In this document: positions 44,937 to 53,635 of the stretch, piece after piece
Layout: every line of letters begins with the position of its first letter
How positions within the stretch are numbered: the first letter of the stretch is position 1
Origin: Rubrolithibacter danxiaensis
GTDB taxonomy: Bacteria > Bacteroidota > Bacteroidia > Sphingobacteriales > Sphingobacteriaceae
Direction of reading: 5' to 3'
Assembly (NCBI RefSeq): GCF_047272945.1
Contig: NZ_JBKOPS010000004.1
Location: 124,001 to 188,000, forward strand
Length of the DNA: 64,000 nucleotides
The notes under the pieces: generated by a model
The model's database searches: none
What the model saw: only the letters and a program-made list of their open reading frames with translations
Told to the model about the DNA's origin: nothing
Made by a program: the position numbers and the translations under genes

Positions 44937-45803
44937 TTATCTGTGTGTCAGTAGCCTTAACAAATACTGTCCGTAGCCGCTTTTAACTAAAGGTTCTGCA
45001 ACTTCCCGTAATTGTTCGTCAGAAATATACCCCATCCTGTAGGCTACTTCTTCTATACATCCTATTTTTAAACCCTGGCGTTCTTCTATAACCTGTACAA
45101 ACTGGCCCGCCTGCATCAGCGAAGCAAACGTTCCCGTATCTAACCAGGCGGTGCCACGGCTTAATACGCCAACTTTCAGTTTTCCACGCCTCAAATATTC
45201 CTGATTTACATCCGTTATCTCATATTCACCGCGGGGAGAAGGCTGAATACTTTTAGCAATTCCCACTACCGAGTTATCGTAAAAGTACAATCCGGGCACT
45301 GCAAAATTTGATTTAGGGTTTGCAGGTTTCTCTACAATTGAAAGAACTTTATTTTCAGAATCGAACTCAACTACTCCGTACCGTTCCGGGTCTGCAACCT
45401 GGTAAGCAAATACAACGCCTCCATCAGGTTCTTTCATATCCTGTAATAAGTTAGACAGCCCATCTCCATAAAAAATATTATCTCCTAAAATTAGCGCTAC
45501 GCTGTCCTTTCCAATAAATTCCTCTCCTATTAAAAATGCCTGGGCAAGTCCGTTAGGCTCTTTCTGAACAGCATAAGAAAACTTGCATCCCAGCCTGGAC
45601 CCGTCCCCCAGTAATTTTTCGAAACTCGGAAGATCGTGAGGTGTAGAGATAATAAGAACTTCCCTTATTCCCGAAAGCATCAGAATCGACAAGGGATAAT
45701 AGATCATTGGCTTGTCATAAACAGGCATTAACTGTTTACTTGTAGCAAGCGTAAGCGGATGCAACCTGGTGCCTGAACCGCCGGCAAGTATAATTCCTTT
45801 CAA
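44937..45803 (-). CDS. rfbA: Glucose-1-phosphate thymidylyltransferase
   Basis: A 288-residue nucleotidyltransferase that makes dTDP-glucose from dTTP and glucose-1-phosphate. It shows GIILAGGSGTRLHPLTLATSKQL, YDKPMIYYPLSILML, LGDNIFYGDGL, FAYQVADPERYGVVEFD, EKPANPKSNFAVPGLYFYD and RGTAWLDTGTFASLMQAG. Length and motifs are those of RmlA. The usual partners rfbB, rfbC and rfbD are not in the window, so dTDP-rhamnose or another dTDP-sugar would need genes elsewhere. It has its own promoter element (45823) and is separated from gmd by 118 bases. Confidence 0.95.
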   Translation of the reverse strand: MKGIILAGGSGTRLHPLTLATSKQLMPVYDKPMIYYPLSILMLSGIREVLIISTPHDLPSFEKLLGDGSRLGCKFSYAVQKEPNGLAQAFLIGEEFIGKDSVALILGDNIFYGDGLSNLLQDMKEPDGGVVFAYQVADPERYGVVEFDSENKVLSIVEKPANPKSNFAVPGLYFYDNSVVGIAKSIQPSPRGEYEITDVNQEYLRRGKLKVGVLSRGTAWLDTGTFASLMQAGQFVQVIEERQGLKIGCIEEVAYRMGYISDEQLREVAEPLVKSGYGQYLLRLLTHR

Positions 45804-45822
45804 ATTTCTAGAGAGTAAATTT

Positions 45823-45830
45823 CAAAGATA
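45823..45830 (-). promoter_or_regulatory. Bacteroidota -7 promoter element for rfbA
   Basis: Reads TATCTTTG on the minus strand, an exact TAnnTTTG match 19 bases before the rfbA ATG and identical to the element ahead of gmd. Confidence 0.5.
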
Positions 45831-45888
45831 GTTTTTTAGGGTTAAAGGAGAAAGGATTAAGGAGTTACTGAGAGTTTTTAAATATTCT

Positions 45889-46461
45889 CTATCCCTGATT
45901 TAAGCTTTGCAGCGTTTCTTCAAGTTCGGAATACCATTCTTCACCATACTTTCTAATTAAGGGGTCTTTCAGGAACTTATAGACAGGTACTTTCAACTCT
46001 CTTCCAAAAGAGCATGCAGAACTGCAAATATTCCATCGGTCGTAGTTGAGAATATCAAATTCAGGATAAGATGTAACGCGAATAGGATAAAGATGGCAGG
46101 AGATTGGCTTTTTCCAGGAGATCTTTCCTTCACTCCAGGCTTTCTCAATAGCGCATTTACTTACTCCGTTTTCCCACATTACGTAAGCACATTCTTTATT
46201 CCCGTCAACACAGGGTGTAGTATAGTCTCCTTCAAAATCTTTTACCCATGTACCGTATTCTTCAACAGTCTGAATTCCTTTTTCTGTCATATACGGCTTT
46301 ACAGAAGGATAAATTTCCTCCAGTACAGCCAGTTCTGTTTTTTCAAGAGGAGCACCGGAATCTCCCTCAACACAACAAGCTCCTTTACAATGGGTAAGAT
46401 TACATACAAAATGTTCTTCCACAAGCTCTTCGTGCACCAGCGTATGCTTTACCTCAATCAT
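45889..46461 (-). CDS. DUF3109 cysteine-rich protein
   Basis: A 190-residue protein of the DUF3109 family, related to the YkgJ-type putative metal-chelating proteins. Cys residues are grouped as CNLTHCKGACC near residues 20-30, TPCVDGNKEC near 80-90, SKCAIEKAW near 103, ISCHLYPIR near 120, and NICSSACSFG near 145-153. Such spacing suggests a zinc or iron-sulfur site, but no function has been shown for the family as far as I know. It begins 3 bases after the DUF3108 gene and probably shares its transcript. It is likely cytoplasmic, with no signal peptide. Confidence 0.82.
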   Translation of the reverse strand: MIEVKHTLVHEELVEEHFVCNLTHCKGACCVEGDSGAPLEKTELAVLEEIYPSVKPYMTEKGIQTVEEYGTWVKDFEGDYTTPCVDGNKECAYVMWENGVSKCAIEKAWSEGKISWKKPISCHLYPIRVTSYPEFDILNYDRWNICSSACSFGRELKVPVYKFLKDPLIRKYGEEWYSELEETLQSLNQG

Positions 46462-46464
46462 TCT

Positions 46465-47238
46465 TTATTTTTTAGATATATTTAACGGATATTTCAATCC
46501 CTTGTAATCTGTCAGCTCCATTATTACTGAACCTACCAAAATTTCAGATTGGGCTTTAACAGGGATCCGGTTTCCATCATCGGTTACCCACAAATAAAAC
46601 TTACTGTCTTTCCTGAAAATCCTTCCTTCCTGTACTTCCGGACTAAATTTCAAACAGTTAATATATCCCATTGGGGTTTTAACTTTTTCTTTTCCAAGGT
46701 ACTTAAACCGCAGGTCAGAAACATCTCCGTTCAGGTAATAGGTGAGTGTAAATATTTTGCCCGGGTGCGTATCAGAAAGATCAAGACTGCGTGCAAAGTA
46801 ATAGGCAGAAACCAGATCAAACGTTTGTTCTTTACTTTTAAAAGTCCCCTTTTTTGATACTACCTTTTGCTGGTTTGGATAAAACCGGACTTTATCATTC
46901 CGCCTGTAATTAGACTCTTTTATATTCTCAGTATAGAAATAAGGTATCAATTCTTCCTTATCAATATACGAATCGTAGCGGTTTCTTACTTTATAAAAAA
47001 AATCAAACGAGCCTGAAGTACGCCCATGAGCAATTAAATGATATACGGGCCTTTCATTGAACTTTATATCTGAATCTTCCACCTTCAAAGTCCCTTCGGC
47101 CGCAGTAATAAAACCATAACGCAAGCGATACTTAAGCTCTTCGCCCGGTTGAAATACCGGTTCTTTTTTGGTTTCAAGCTCTTGTGTAAAGCCGGATTGA
47201 ACAAAAAGGAAGAATACTAAAAAAAATAATCTCTTCAT
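46465..47238 (-). CDS. DUF3108 domain protein, secreted
   Basis: A 257-residue protein with a signal peptide (about 1-18, SGFTQ) and a single DUF3108 domain beginning FQPGEELKYRLRYGFITAAEGTL. It continues with LIAHGRTSGSFDFFYKVRNRYDSYID and YWVTDDGNRIPVKAQSEI-like strands. The family is a periplasmic or outer-membrane-associated beta sandwich of unknown function, found widely in Bacteroidota and Proteobacteria. The gene lies directly ahead of the DUF3109 gene with 3 bases between them. I see no active-site motif. Confidence 0.8.
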   Translation of the reverse strand: MKRLFFLVFFLFVQSGFTQELETKKEPVFQPGEELKYRLRYGFITAAEGTLKVEDSDIKFNERPVYHLIAHGRTSGSFDFFYKVRNRYDSYIDKEELIPYFYTENIKESNYRRNDKVRFYPNQQKVVSKKGTFKSKEQTFDLVSAYYFARSLDLSDTHPGKIFTLTYYLNGDVSDLRFKYLGKEKVKTPMGYINCLKFSPEVQEGRIFRKDSKFYLWVTDDGNRIPVKAQSEILVGSVIMELTDYKGLKYPLNISKK

Positions 47239-47273
47239 ATCTCAGTCATCGCAAAAAGCAAACCAATACATTC

Positions 47274-47789
47274 TTAATCCTTTCTTTTAAAGATAGGAAC
47301 TGTTGAACAAGGTTCACCGTACATTATGCTTTTTGCCACTTTACTTAGTCTGTTGGTGAAGTCAACAAAAGCCGATACCGGAACCGGAATATCTCCGCAT
47401 CCTTTTATTACTATCCGCTGATCGCGGTACTTTTCTATATCTACCTCGCATATTGCCCTGTCAAAAAGAACAGTTTCAAGAACTGCCAGATCGCCAAATA
47501 CAATTGTTTTTGCAAATGGAGCCATTTTATTGGCGAGCAGCATATAAGCCCAGGTAGGAACAATTGCATCGGCAGAACAGATGACGGCTACATGTTTATC
47601 CTGGTAGGTACTCCAGTTATGTTCCTTTACAAATTCTCTGAAATCTTTTTCCTTAAGGATTAAACCGTGAAATAAATTATCTTTTATGTCGTATACTATC
47701 CGTTCTCCCGCAGGATAAAGATCAGCAAGATCAACGCTTATCAAACTGCTTTGAGAAACCCTATTGACTATATTTTCCTGGATGTCCAT
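47274..47789 (-). CDS. DUF2480 family protein
   Basis: A 171-residue cytoplasmic protein matching my recollection of the Bacteroidota-specific DUF2480 family. Signs are VNRVSQSSLISVDLADLYP, GERIVYDIKDNLFHGLILKEKDFR, VAVICSADAIVPTWAYMLL, KGCGDIPVPVSAF and YGEPCSTVPIFKRKD. Three conserved Cys (in CSAD, KGCGD and GEPCST) could form a metal or redox site. No function is known to me. It stands alone between the DUF3108 gene and ppiD, with a strong terminator between it and ppiD. Confidence 0.82.
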   Translation of the reverse strand: MDIQENIVNRVSQSSLISVDLADLYPAGERIVYDIKDNLFHGLILKEKDFREFVKEHNWSTYQDKHVAVICSADAIVPTWAYMLLANKMAPFAKTIVFGDLAVLETVLFDRAICEVDIEKYRDQRIVIKGCGDIPVPVSAFVDFTNRLSKVAKSIMYGEPCSTVPIFKRKD

Positions 47790-47932
47790 ATCAAATTCAA
47801 AATTAAAAAATTAAAAACCAGGCTTCTCCCTTTTCATTATAAGGTTAAAGTAAAATTATTTCTGAACCTTGGACGCGCTTTACTCTTAAAAGATTAAAGC
47901 CAGGCAGAATAACAAGTCTTTAAAACAAAAAA

Positions 47933-47957
47933 ATCCGGAAAGATGATCTTTCCGGAT
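47933..47957 (-). terminator. Rho-independent terminator of ppiD
   Basis: A perfect 11-bp inverted repeat (ATCCGGAAAGA / TCTTTCCGGAT) with a three-base loop lies 20 bases after the ppiD stop. On the minus strand it is followed by a run of T residues. This is the strongest terminator in the window. Confidence 0.85.
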
Positions 47958-47977
47958 ACAAAATTAGGTCAAATTCT

Positions 47978-50086
47978 TTAAAAGAACCTGATACGGTAAT
48001 CTTTTATATCGGCATTATCACGTAAAACCTTCAGTGCATCACCCTGACTTCTCTGGTCGAGTGTTTGCATCATCTGCTCTTTTTGCTGATAAACATTTGT
48101 TAAAGGAGCTGGATTACTGAATTTACTTACTGAAACTACATATACTCCCTGTTCGCCTACAATTGGTTTTGAAATCTTATTGGGTTGCAGGCCAAATACA
48201 GTACCTACTACTTTATTTTCCTGGCCTACTCCCGGAATTACCGGATTTGCAAATACAACATTCTGAACAGGAGTTGCTGCTTTATTTAATTTCTGGGCAA
48301 CCTGGTTGATAGAAGATGAACCAGATAACGCTTTATCAAACTTCTCTGCCAGCTTTTGTCCTTTAACCTTATTTAAAACAAGTGGCATTATCTCTTTCTT
48401 CACCTTTTCAAGCGGAAGAATTCCTTTTTCTCTTATATCTGTTAGCTTAGCAACCACATATTTATTTTCCAATTCAAATACCTGCTCTGCAACATCGCCT
48501 TCGTCCGCCTTAAACGCCCATCTGATAATTTCACGTGGATTTTCCAATCCGTTTACAAAAGCCTGAGAAGCTGTTACATTTTCAGCAGTTTGTTTTTGAA
48601 CACCGGCTTTTTGTGCTTTTGCATCAAATTCTGAAGCCGATCCTATAGAGCCAAGGAAAGCTGTGGCTTTTGAATAAGCTTCCTGCTGCGTTTTATTACT
48701 GCTTGTTAACGCTTTATCGACTACGGCAACACGTGCAACTTTTGAAGATCCTTTCTGAGCGTCAATATGAATTACGTGTACTCCATATTGTGTAGTAATA
48801 ACTTTTAAATCGCCTGTATTTCCGTTAAATACTGCATTTTCAAATGCCGGAATCATAGCACCTCTTCCAAAAGTTCCTAAATCACCGCCTTTATCTTTAG
48901 ACGCATCTGTTCCGAATTTAGCTGCAAGCTCGGAGAAACTGGCTCCTTTACGGATAAGGTTAGCGATTGAGTCTGCTTTTGCTTTTGCCTTATCTAAACC
49001 ACCTTCGGCAGCAGGATTAATTAAAATATGGCTGGCTTTAACCGAATCTGGTCCCACACGAACATCCAATACTTTAGCGATCTTATAACTACCGTTACTG
49101 AAAACCGGCCCTACTACTGTTCCTACAGATGCGCTAAACACAAGCGAATCTAAAGCAGGGTCAAGCTGGCCTTTGGTAACGTAGGCAACAGGAGCTTTTG
49201 TATCCGAATTAATACTTACAAATAAAGAATCGTTGGTAGTAGTTTTAAAATCTGCAGCAATTTTATTTACTTTCTCTTTTATTTCAGCAGAATCTGATTT
49301 AGAAGGGCTCGCATTAAAAACTACAAAATCAAAGCTTCGTGTTTCTTCTGCATTTTTAAATTTCTCTTTATTATCGTTATAATAATCCTTGTAATCTTCG
49401 TCTGTTAACTTTATATCCTTATCCGGAATTGAAGCATATTCAAGGTTTACATAACTGAAATCAGCCAATTTATTTCTTTCTGTATAATCTTCTTTAGCTT
49501 CCAGAGAAGTAACATAAAGCGAGTTTTTTACAAGGTTTAAATATTTTTCACTCAACCGCTGTTGTTTAATTGCTACCAGGAAATCGCTCCATTGTTGTCT
49601 CATTGGACTATTAGCCGGTTGAGAATCCATATTATCAAGAAATGCCCGCAACTGCGCAGGGTTTACTTTGCCTGTTTTAGGATCGCCAAAAGTTTGCACG
49701 ATTTGAGGAGCAGGATTTTTGCCTGATATCATATCGTTCAACTCATTCTTACTTACTTCAAGGCCCAACCTTTTTACTTCTTTATTAAGTAAAATTTCTG
49801 AAACAGTTTGATTCCAGGTGTTTTCAACGATATAAGAAGTCATTTGTGCATTCAAATTTCCTCCCATCTGCTGCCGGAAGTTGTTGGTATTCTGCTCAAC
49901 CTTCGCATTAAAATCCTGAATTTCGATTGACTCTCCGCCTACCTTACCAACTACATTCTGGCTGGCAGCCCAGAAAGGAGTACCTACCTGAACGGCATCA
50001 CCAATTAAAAACGCAACAATTGCAAAACCAATAAAACCCACCAGGATTGCTCCGGCACGGTTCCGCAAAAAACTCATTATTCCCAT
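47978..50086 (-). CDS. ppiD: Peptidylprolyl isomerase PpiD-like chaperone
   Basis: A 702-residue membrane-anchored periplasmic folding factor. A single N-terminal helix (GAILVGFIGFAIVAFLIG, about 12-30) is followed by a SurA/PpiD N-terminal domain. A parvulin rotamase domain at about 345-445 reads VKASHILINPAAEGG, LAAKFGTDASKDKGGDLGTFGRG and FENAVFNGNTGDL. A second degenerate parvulin-like domain follows at about 540-650. Known PpiD sits at the Sec translocon and helps proteins leaving it. It ends at a strong hairpin terminator and is separated by 164 bases from lptC. Confidence 0.9.
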   Translation of the reverse strand: MGIMSFLRNRAGAILVGFIGFAIVAFLIGDAVQVGTPFWAASQNVVGKVGGESIEIQDFNAKVEQNTNNFRQQMGGNLNAQMTSYIVENTWNQTVSEILLNKEVKRLGLEVSKNELNDMISGKNPAPQIVQTFGDPKTGKVNPAQLRAFLDNMDSQPANSPMRQQWSDFLVAIKQQRLSEKYLNLVKNSLYVTSLEAKEDYTERNKLADFSYVNLEYASIPDKDIKLTDEDYKDYYNDNKEKFKNAEETRSFDFVVFNASPSKSDSAEIKEKVNKIAADFKTTTNDSLFVSINSDTKAPVAYVTKGQLDPALDSLVFSASVGTVVGPVFSNGSYKIAKVLDVRVGPDSVKASHILINPAAEGGLDKAKAKADSIANLIRKGASFSELAAKFGTDASKDKGGDLGTFGRGAMIPAFENAVFNGNTGDLKVITTQYGVHVIHIDAQKGSSKVARVAVVDKALTSSNKTQQEAYSKATAFLGSIGSASEFDAKAQKAGVQKQTAENVTASQAFVNGLENPREIIRWAFKADEGDVAEQVFELENKYVVAKLTDIREKGILPLEKVKKEIMPLVLNKVKGQKLAEKFDKALSGSSSINQVAQKLNKAATPVQNVVFANPVIPGVGQENKVVGTVFGLQPNKISKPIVGEQGVYVVSVSKFSNPAPLTNVYQQKEQMMQTLDQRSQGDALKVLRDNADIKDYRIRFF

Positions 50087-50250
50087 ATCTTATTCAAAGT
50101 CAAAATAAAAATTCACAATATAATTAGAGCTTAATTATAAACCCTGATAAATCTATTCTCTTAAAAGAGGGCGCAAGATACAATTTTTGGAAAACAAATA
50201 GTAATAGAAAAATGTATACAAACCAGGTTTTTTGTATTTATAAAAGTTCG

Positions 50251-50817
50251 CTATTTTGAGGTTGAATCAGTTGAAGGAACATCAAAATTACCGGTGGATT
50301 GCTGAATTTCATAATATGTAAAACTTTCGTTAGCCCAGAAGCTGGTACCGTAAATAGTTTGGTTCTTAGTGGTTATAGCAACTAATTTATTGGATGAAAA
50401 ACGCCGCTTGTTTTCATCCCAGATAAGCTCATCTGATTTAAATGTTTTGCCCTCTTTATTTACAGCCACAACATTTTTACGAAGTTCGACCTTGTTTTCC
50501 TTTTCACGCCTGATGGCATAATCTGCTGTTACTCGGCTGCTTTCTTTAAGGGTAGAATCGAGAAAAATAATGGTAACACCTTTGGGCATTTCATAATACG
50601 GATCTTCCGTTTTATAGGTTAGCAGCAATGGTGTTATGAGTTTGCCTTTTACTACGGCAGAATCACTGTATAATATTTCCACACCGTAAGAACGATCGAC
50701 AGGGATGGAAACATTTTTAGAAGAAATACGCTCCACGTCCTTCAGGTCATTCTCGCAGCAAACAAACAGTAAACTATATACAAGAGCAACAAAAGGCAAA
50801 AAGCGCTTTAATCTCAT
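50251..50817 (-). CDS. lptC: LPS export protein LptC
   Basis: A 188-residue protein with an N-terminal hydrophobic segment ending in a Cys pair (SLLFVCCEND), possibly lipidated. A beta-jellyroll follows: GVEILYSDSAVVKGKLITPLL, EMPKGVTIIFLDST, VTADYAIRREKENKVELRKNVVAVN and LIWDENKRRFSSNK. The A-x-Y-A and V-x-V-x-N pattern is the LptC/OstA fold that relays lipopolysaccharide from LptB2FG to LptA. It is 2 bases after the stop of the barrel gene and so lies in the purQ-coaX-barrel-lptC run. The lipoprotein form differs from E. coli LptC, which has a membrane helix, but is common in Bacteroidota. Confidence 0.85.
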   Translation of the reverse strand: MRLKRFLPFVALVYSLLFVCCENDLKDVERISSKNVSIPVDRSYGVEILYSDSAVVKGKLITPLLLTYKTEDPYYEMPKGVTIIFLDSTLKESSRVTADYAIRREKENKVELRKNVVAVNKEGKTFKSDELIWDENKRRFSSNKLVAITTKNQTIYGTSFWANESFTYYEIQQSTGNFDVPSTDSTSK

Positions 50818-50819
50818 TT

Positions 50820-52118
50820 TTAATCAAACTTAACCTTCTGGAACCAGCGATCGTTTAATGTGAATCCAAGATAAATATTAACAAAACGCTCGCGGATCAG
50901 ATTATTTTCCAATGTGCCACGTTGGCCGAGTTCGGCTGCTATATTTATTTTATAAAAAGAATTGGCACGATTCGATGGCAATGGTAACCCTAAGCCAACG
51001 GTTACAGATTTTTGTTTAATATCCGTATTCTGAAGATTTAAATACGTCTTATCATATTTAAATCCTAAACGATAATCAATCAACTTCAGGTAATTAGAAA
51101 CGGCACTCACATCAGGAATAATTTGTGCTCCGACTGCAATTCCCACGCTGTTCTGAAAATCCGGATTTGTATTTCCTTCACGGTAATCCGACCAGTTATT
51201 CAGTAACAGATCCGCTCCTACTGTCCAGTGGTTAGCCTGGGATAATGTAAAACCGAAAGTGTGATTTCCGGGAACCGTGATTTTCGATTTTGCGCCTTCA
51301 ATATTAAATAATGTATCCAGGGCAGTTGTTTCATTTCCTTCATTATCAATCACCCGGTAATTTGCGATAACGGTTTTATTTGAAGAGTTTATTTTAGTTT
51401 TTGCTGAACCGGAATATCCTATTGTTAATTGCGTTTTTGGAGAAATATTGGTAAAATACTGCACGCCATATTCATAGTTAAATCCGCCTACGCTGGTGCT
51501 GTTTTCTTCTTTAGAACTTAATGCACCCAGGTCGGCAGGAAATTCCGCTCCCCTGATCCTGCTGAGTTTTCCGAATAGGTAAGAAGCATTTAAACCAAGG
51601 CTAAGATGCTTACCTATTTGAAATCCATAGCCTAAATAAACTTTTGAAACTCCGCCTTCGCCCCTGTAAAGATAATCAACGCTTGTAGTATCGTTCATTT
51701 TATCATTGCTTCTAAAACTGTACCCAAAATCGCTATAAGGCAGCAGGCCAAAGCTTAAAGCGGATTTTTTACTTACAGGAACCCCGAATGCGATATGGCT
51801 GAGAGCAGCATCGAAGCCTTTTTGCGACAAGCTATTTTTACTCAGATTGGTAAAAGTTCCGGAAGCGCCGATATCAAACGTAGTTAAGGTTATGGCAGAA
51901 TAAGAGGCTGGATTTGAAATATTGAGATCGGAATAAATACCGGCTCTGCGCAAACCGGCAGAAATACCTCCCATTGACCTGTTTTGCGGAAGCGAGGAAC
52001 CGCGAACGTTTCCAATACCAAAAGCCGAATAAGGTGAACTGGAAGTTGACTGAGCCACTGCTGAAAAGCAGGAAGACATCAGGGCGATAAAAAATATGTT
52101 CTTTAAAAATTTAATCAT
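50820..52118 (-). CDS. Outer-membrane beta-barrel protein, FadL-like
   Basis: A 432-residue protein with a signal peptide (about 1-22, SAVAQ) and a barrel body. The motif SPYSAFGIGNVRGSSLPQNRSMGG near the mature N-terminus, with SNPASYSAIT a little later, is common in Bacteroidota membrane proteins related to OmpP1/FadL, which import hydrophobic molecules. It ends FQKVKFD, with Phe near the C-terminus. It overlaps coaX by 8 bases and precedes lptC, so a function in envelope lipid traffic is possible, though nothing in the sequence proves it. Confidence 0.7.
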   Translation of the reverse strand: MIKFLKNIFFIALMSSCFSAVAQSTSSSPYSAFGIGNVRGSSLPQNRSMGGISAGLRRAGIYSDLNISNPASYSAITLTTFDIGASGTFTNLSKNSLSQKGFDAALSHIAFGVPVSKKSALSFGLLPYSDFGYSFRSNDKMNDTTSVDYLYRGEGGVSKVYLGYGFQIGKHLSLGLNASYLFGKLSRIRGAEFPADLGALSSKEENSTSVGGFNYEYGVQYFTNISPKTQLTIGYSGSAKTKINSSNKTVIANYRVIDNEGNETTALDTLFNIEGAKSKITVPGNHTFGFTLSQANHWTVGADLLLNNWSDYREGNTNPDFQNSVGIAVGAQIIPDVSAVSNYLKLIDYRLGFKYDKTYLNLQNTDIKQKSVTVGLGLPLPSNRANSFYKINIAAELGQRGTLENNLIRERFVNIYLGFTLNDRWFQKVKFD

Positions 52119-52857
52119 TAGTATGCTGATGAATAACTTCGTTTAGGCCAATAAGAACCAAATGGGGTTCTGATTTTACAGCGGGGGCAAAGATGCTATT
52201 TTTCAATCGGGTATCAAAAAATTTAGAATCGCCTCCGCACAGAATTACCTCCAGGTCTGAATATTTTTCTGAATAACTTTTTATAAATCCCAGACTTTCA
52301 TAAAATACACCGTTTTGAGCTCCTGAAAGAATTGCTGAACGGGTCTCATCACCCCATCCTGATTCAAAAGTAAAATCAGGTTCAACTAAAGGAAGTCGCT
52401 GAGTAAAATGGTGCATGGCTTTTAATCTCATTTCAATTCCGGGAGAAATACTTCCTCCCGAATATTTTTTATCCTTATCTATAAAATCGTAGGTTATACA
52501 GGTGCCGGCATCAATAATAAGAACATTTCTTCCAGGGTATAATGCTTCCGCCCCTATTACTGCCGCCAATCTGTCTAAACCTAATGTAGCTGGTGTTTTA
52601 TACTGATTATTTATTTTCAGAGGTACCCCTGAATGGAATCGTATATATGAAACTTCTGTCTTTAAATATTCTTCCAGTTCTGTAATCTCAGCATTAACTG
52701 AAGATATTATTGCCCGGTCAATTTTATTTACTTTAAGAATTTCTGCAAGAACTTTGGCAGTAAAACTTTCAAAGATGTTTAACCCGGAAATCTGATGATT
52801 ATTGAACAGGGCAACTTTAGTACGCGTATTGCCTATATCAATAACAAGATTGATCAT
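52111..52857 (-). CDS. coaX: Type III pantothenate kinase
   Basis: A 248-residue kinase catalysing the first step of coenzyme A synthesis. ASKHA-fold motifs are visible: LVIDIGNTRTKVALF (phosphate 1), LGLDRLAAVIGA, LIIDAGTCITYDFID (phosphate 2) and SGGSISPGIEMRLKAMHHFTQRLP, the CoaX-specific signature. LCGGDSKFF is the adenosine-side motif. The start shares one base with the purQ stop. Length is as expected for type III enzymes, which are feedback-insensitive to CoA. Confidence 0.95.
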   Translation of the reverse strand: MINLVIDIGNTRTKVALFNNHQISGLNIFESFTAKVLAEILKVNKIDRAIISSVNAEITELEEYLKTEVSYIRFHSGVPLKINNQYKTPATLGLDRLAAVIGAEALYPGRNVLIIDAGTCITYDFIDKDKKYSGGSISPGIEMRLKAMHHFTQRLPLVEPDFTFESGWGDETRSAILSGAQNGVFYESLGFIKSYSEKYSDLEVILCGGDSKFFDTRLKNSIFAPAVKSEPHLVLIGLNEVIHQHTND

Positions 52858-53549
52858 TAAGCATTTACTGTTTTCAGAATCGATTCAAAAATTGCCAGTC
52901 CGTCTTCATTTCCCAGCATACAATCTGCAGCACGTTCGGGGTGAGGCATCATTCCAAACACGTTACGCCCTGCATTGCAAACACCTGCTATGTTATCTGA
53001 AGAACCGTTCGGATTTGCTTCCGGAGTTACGTCTCCCTGTTCATTACAATAGCGGAAAAGTATCTGATCGTTATCCTGCAGTTTTTTTATAGTATCGGTA
53101 TCGGCGAAGTAATTTCCTTCACCGTGCGCAATAGGAATTTTAAGCGCCTTATTAAGATCTAAACCTGATGTAAGCAGCGAATTGTTAGTTTCGGCCTTTA
53201 AATAAATATTATTGCAAATAAATTTACGGTTTGTATTGTGCAGCAAAGCACCCGGAACCAGGCCTGCTTCTGCTATTATTTGAAATCCGTTACAAATTCC
53301 TAAAACAAATCCGCCCTTGTTGGCAAATTGAATTACTTCCTGCATAATGGGAGAAAACCGTGCAATAGCTCCCGAACGTAAATAATCTCCAAAAGAGAAA
53401 CCTCCAGGAAGAACCACAAAATCTACCTGCTGCAAATCGTGGTCTTTGTGCCACAACTTAACAACCTCAAGGCCCATAATACTTTCCAATACATAAATGA
53501 TATCCTGGTCGCAATTTGAACCCGGAAATACAACGACACCAAATTTCAT
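52857..53549 (-). CDS. purQ: Phosphoribosylformylglycinamidine synthase subunit PurQ
   Basis: A 230-residue class I glutamine amidotransferase that supplies ammonia to PurL in purine synthesis. VVVFPGSNCDQDI opens the protein, VVLPGGFSFGDYLRSGAIAR follows, the nucleophile Cys is in VLGICNGFQIIAEAGLVPGAL, and the His-Glu of the triad is in MMPHPERAAD. A small PurQ of this size implies a separate PurL/PurS system, not the single-chain form. It heads a close run with coaX, the barrel gene and lptC. Confidence 0.95.
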   Translation of the reverse strand: MKFGVVVFPGSNCDQDIIYVLESIMGLEVVKLWHKDHDLQQVDFVVLPGGFSFGDYLRSGAIARFSPIMQEVIQFANKGGFVLGICNGFQIIAEAGLVPGALLHNTNRKFICNNIYLKAETNNSLLTSGLDLNKALKIPIAHGEGNYFADTDTIKKLQDNDQILFRYCNEQGDVTPEANPNGSSDNIAGVCNAGRNVFGMMPHPERAADCMLGNEDGLAIFESILKTVNA

Positions 53550-53635
53550 AGCACAAAACTATTCAAATTTTGCAAGCCAACAGGAATTTATCTGTTAAAA
53601 AACGTTAAAGCTGAGAGATTTGCTGTCCACTGCTA

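Noticed and set aside
53554..53561. Exact TAnnTTTG (minus strand TAGTTTTG) next to purQ
   Set aside because: It lies only four bases before the ATG, so transcription from it would begin at or inside the gene. Probably a chance match.
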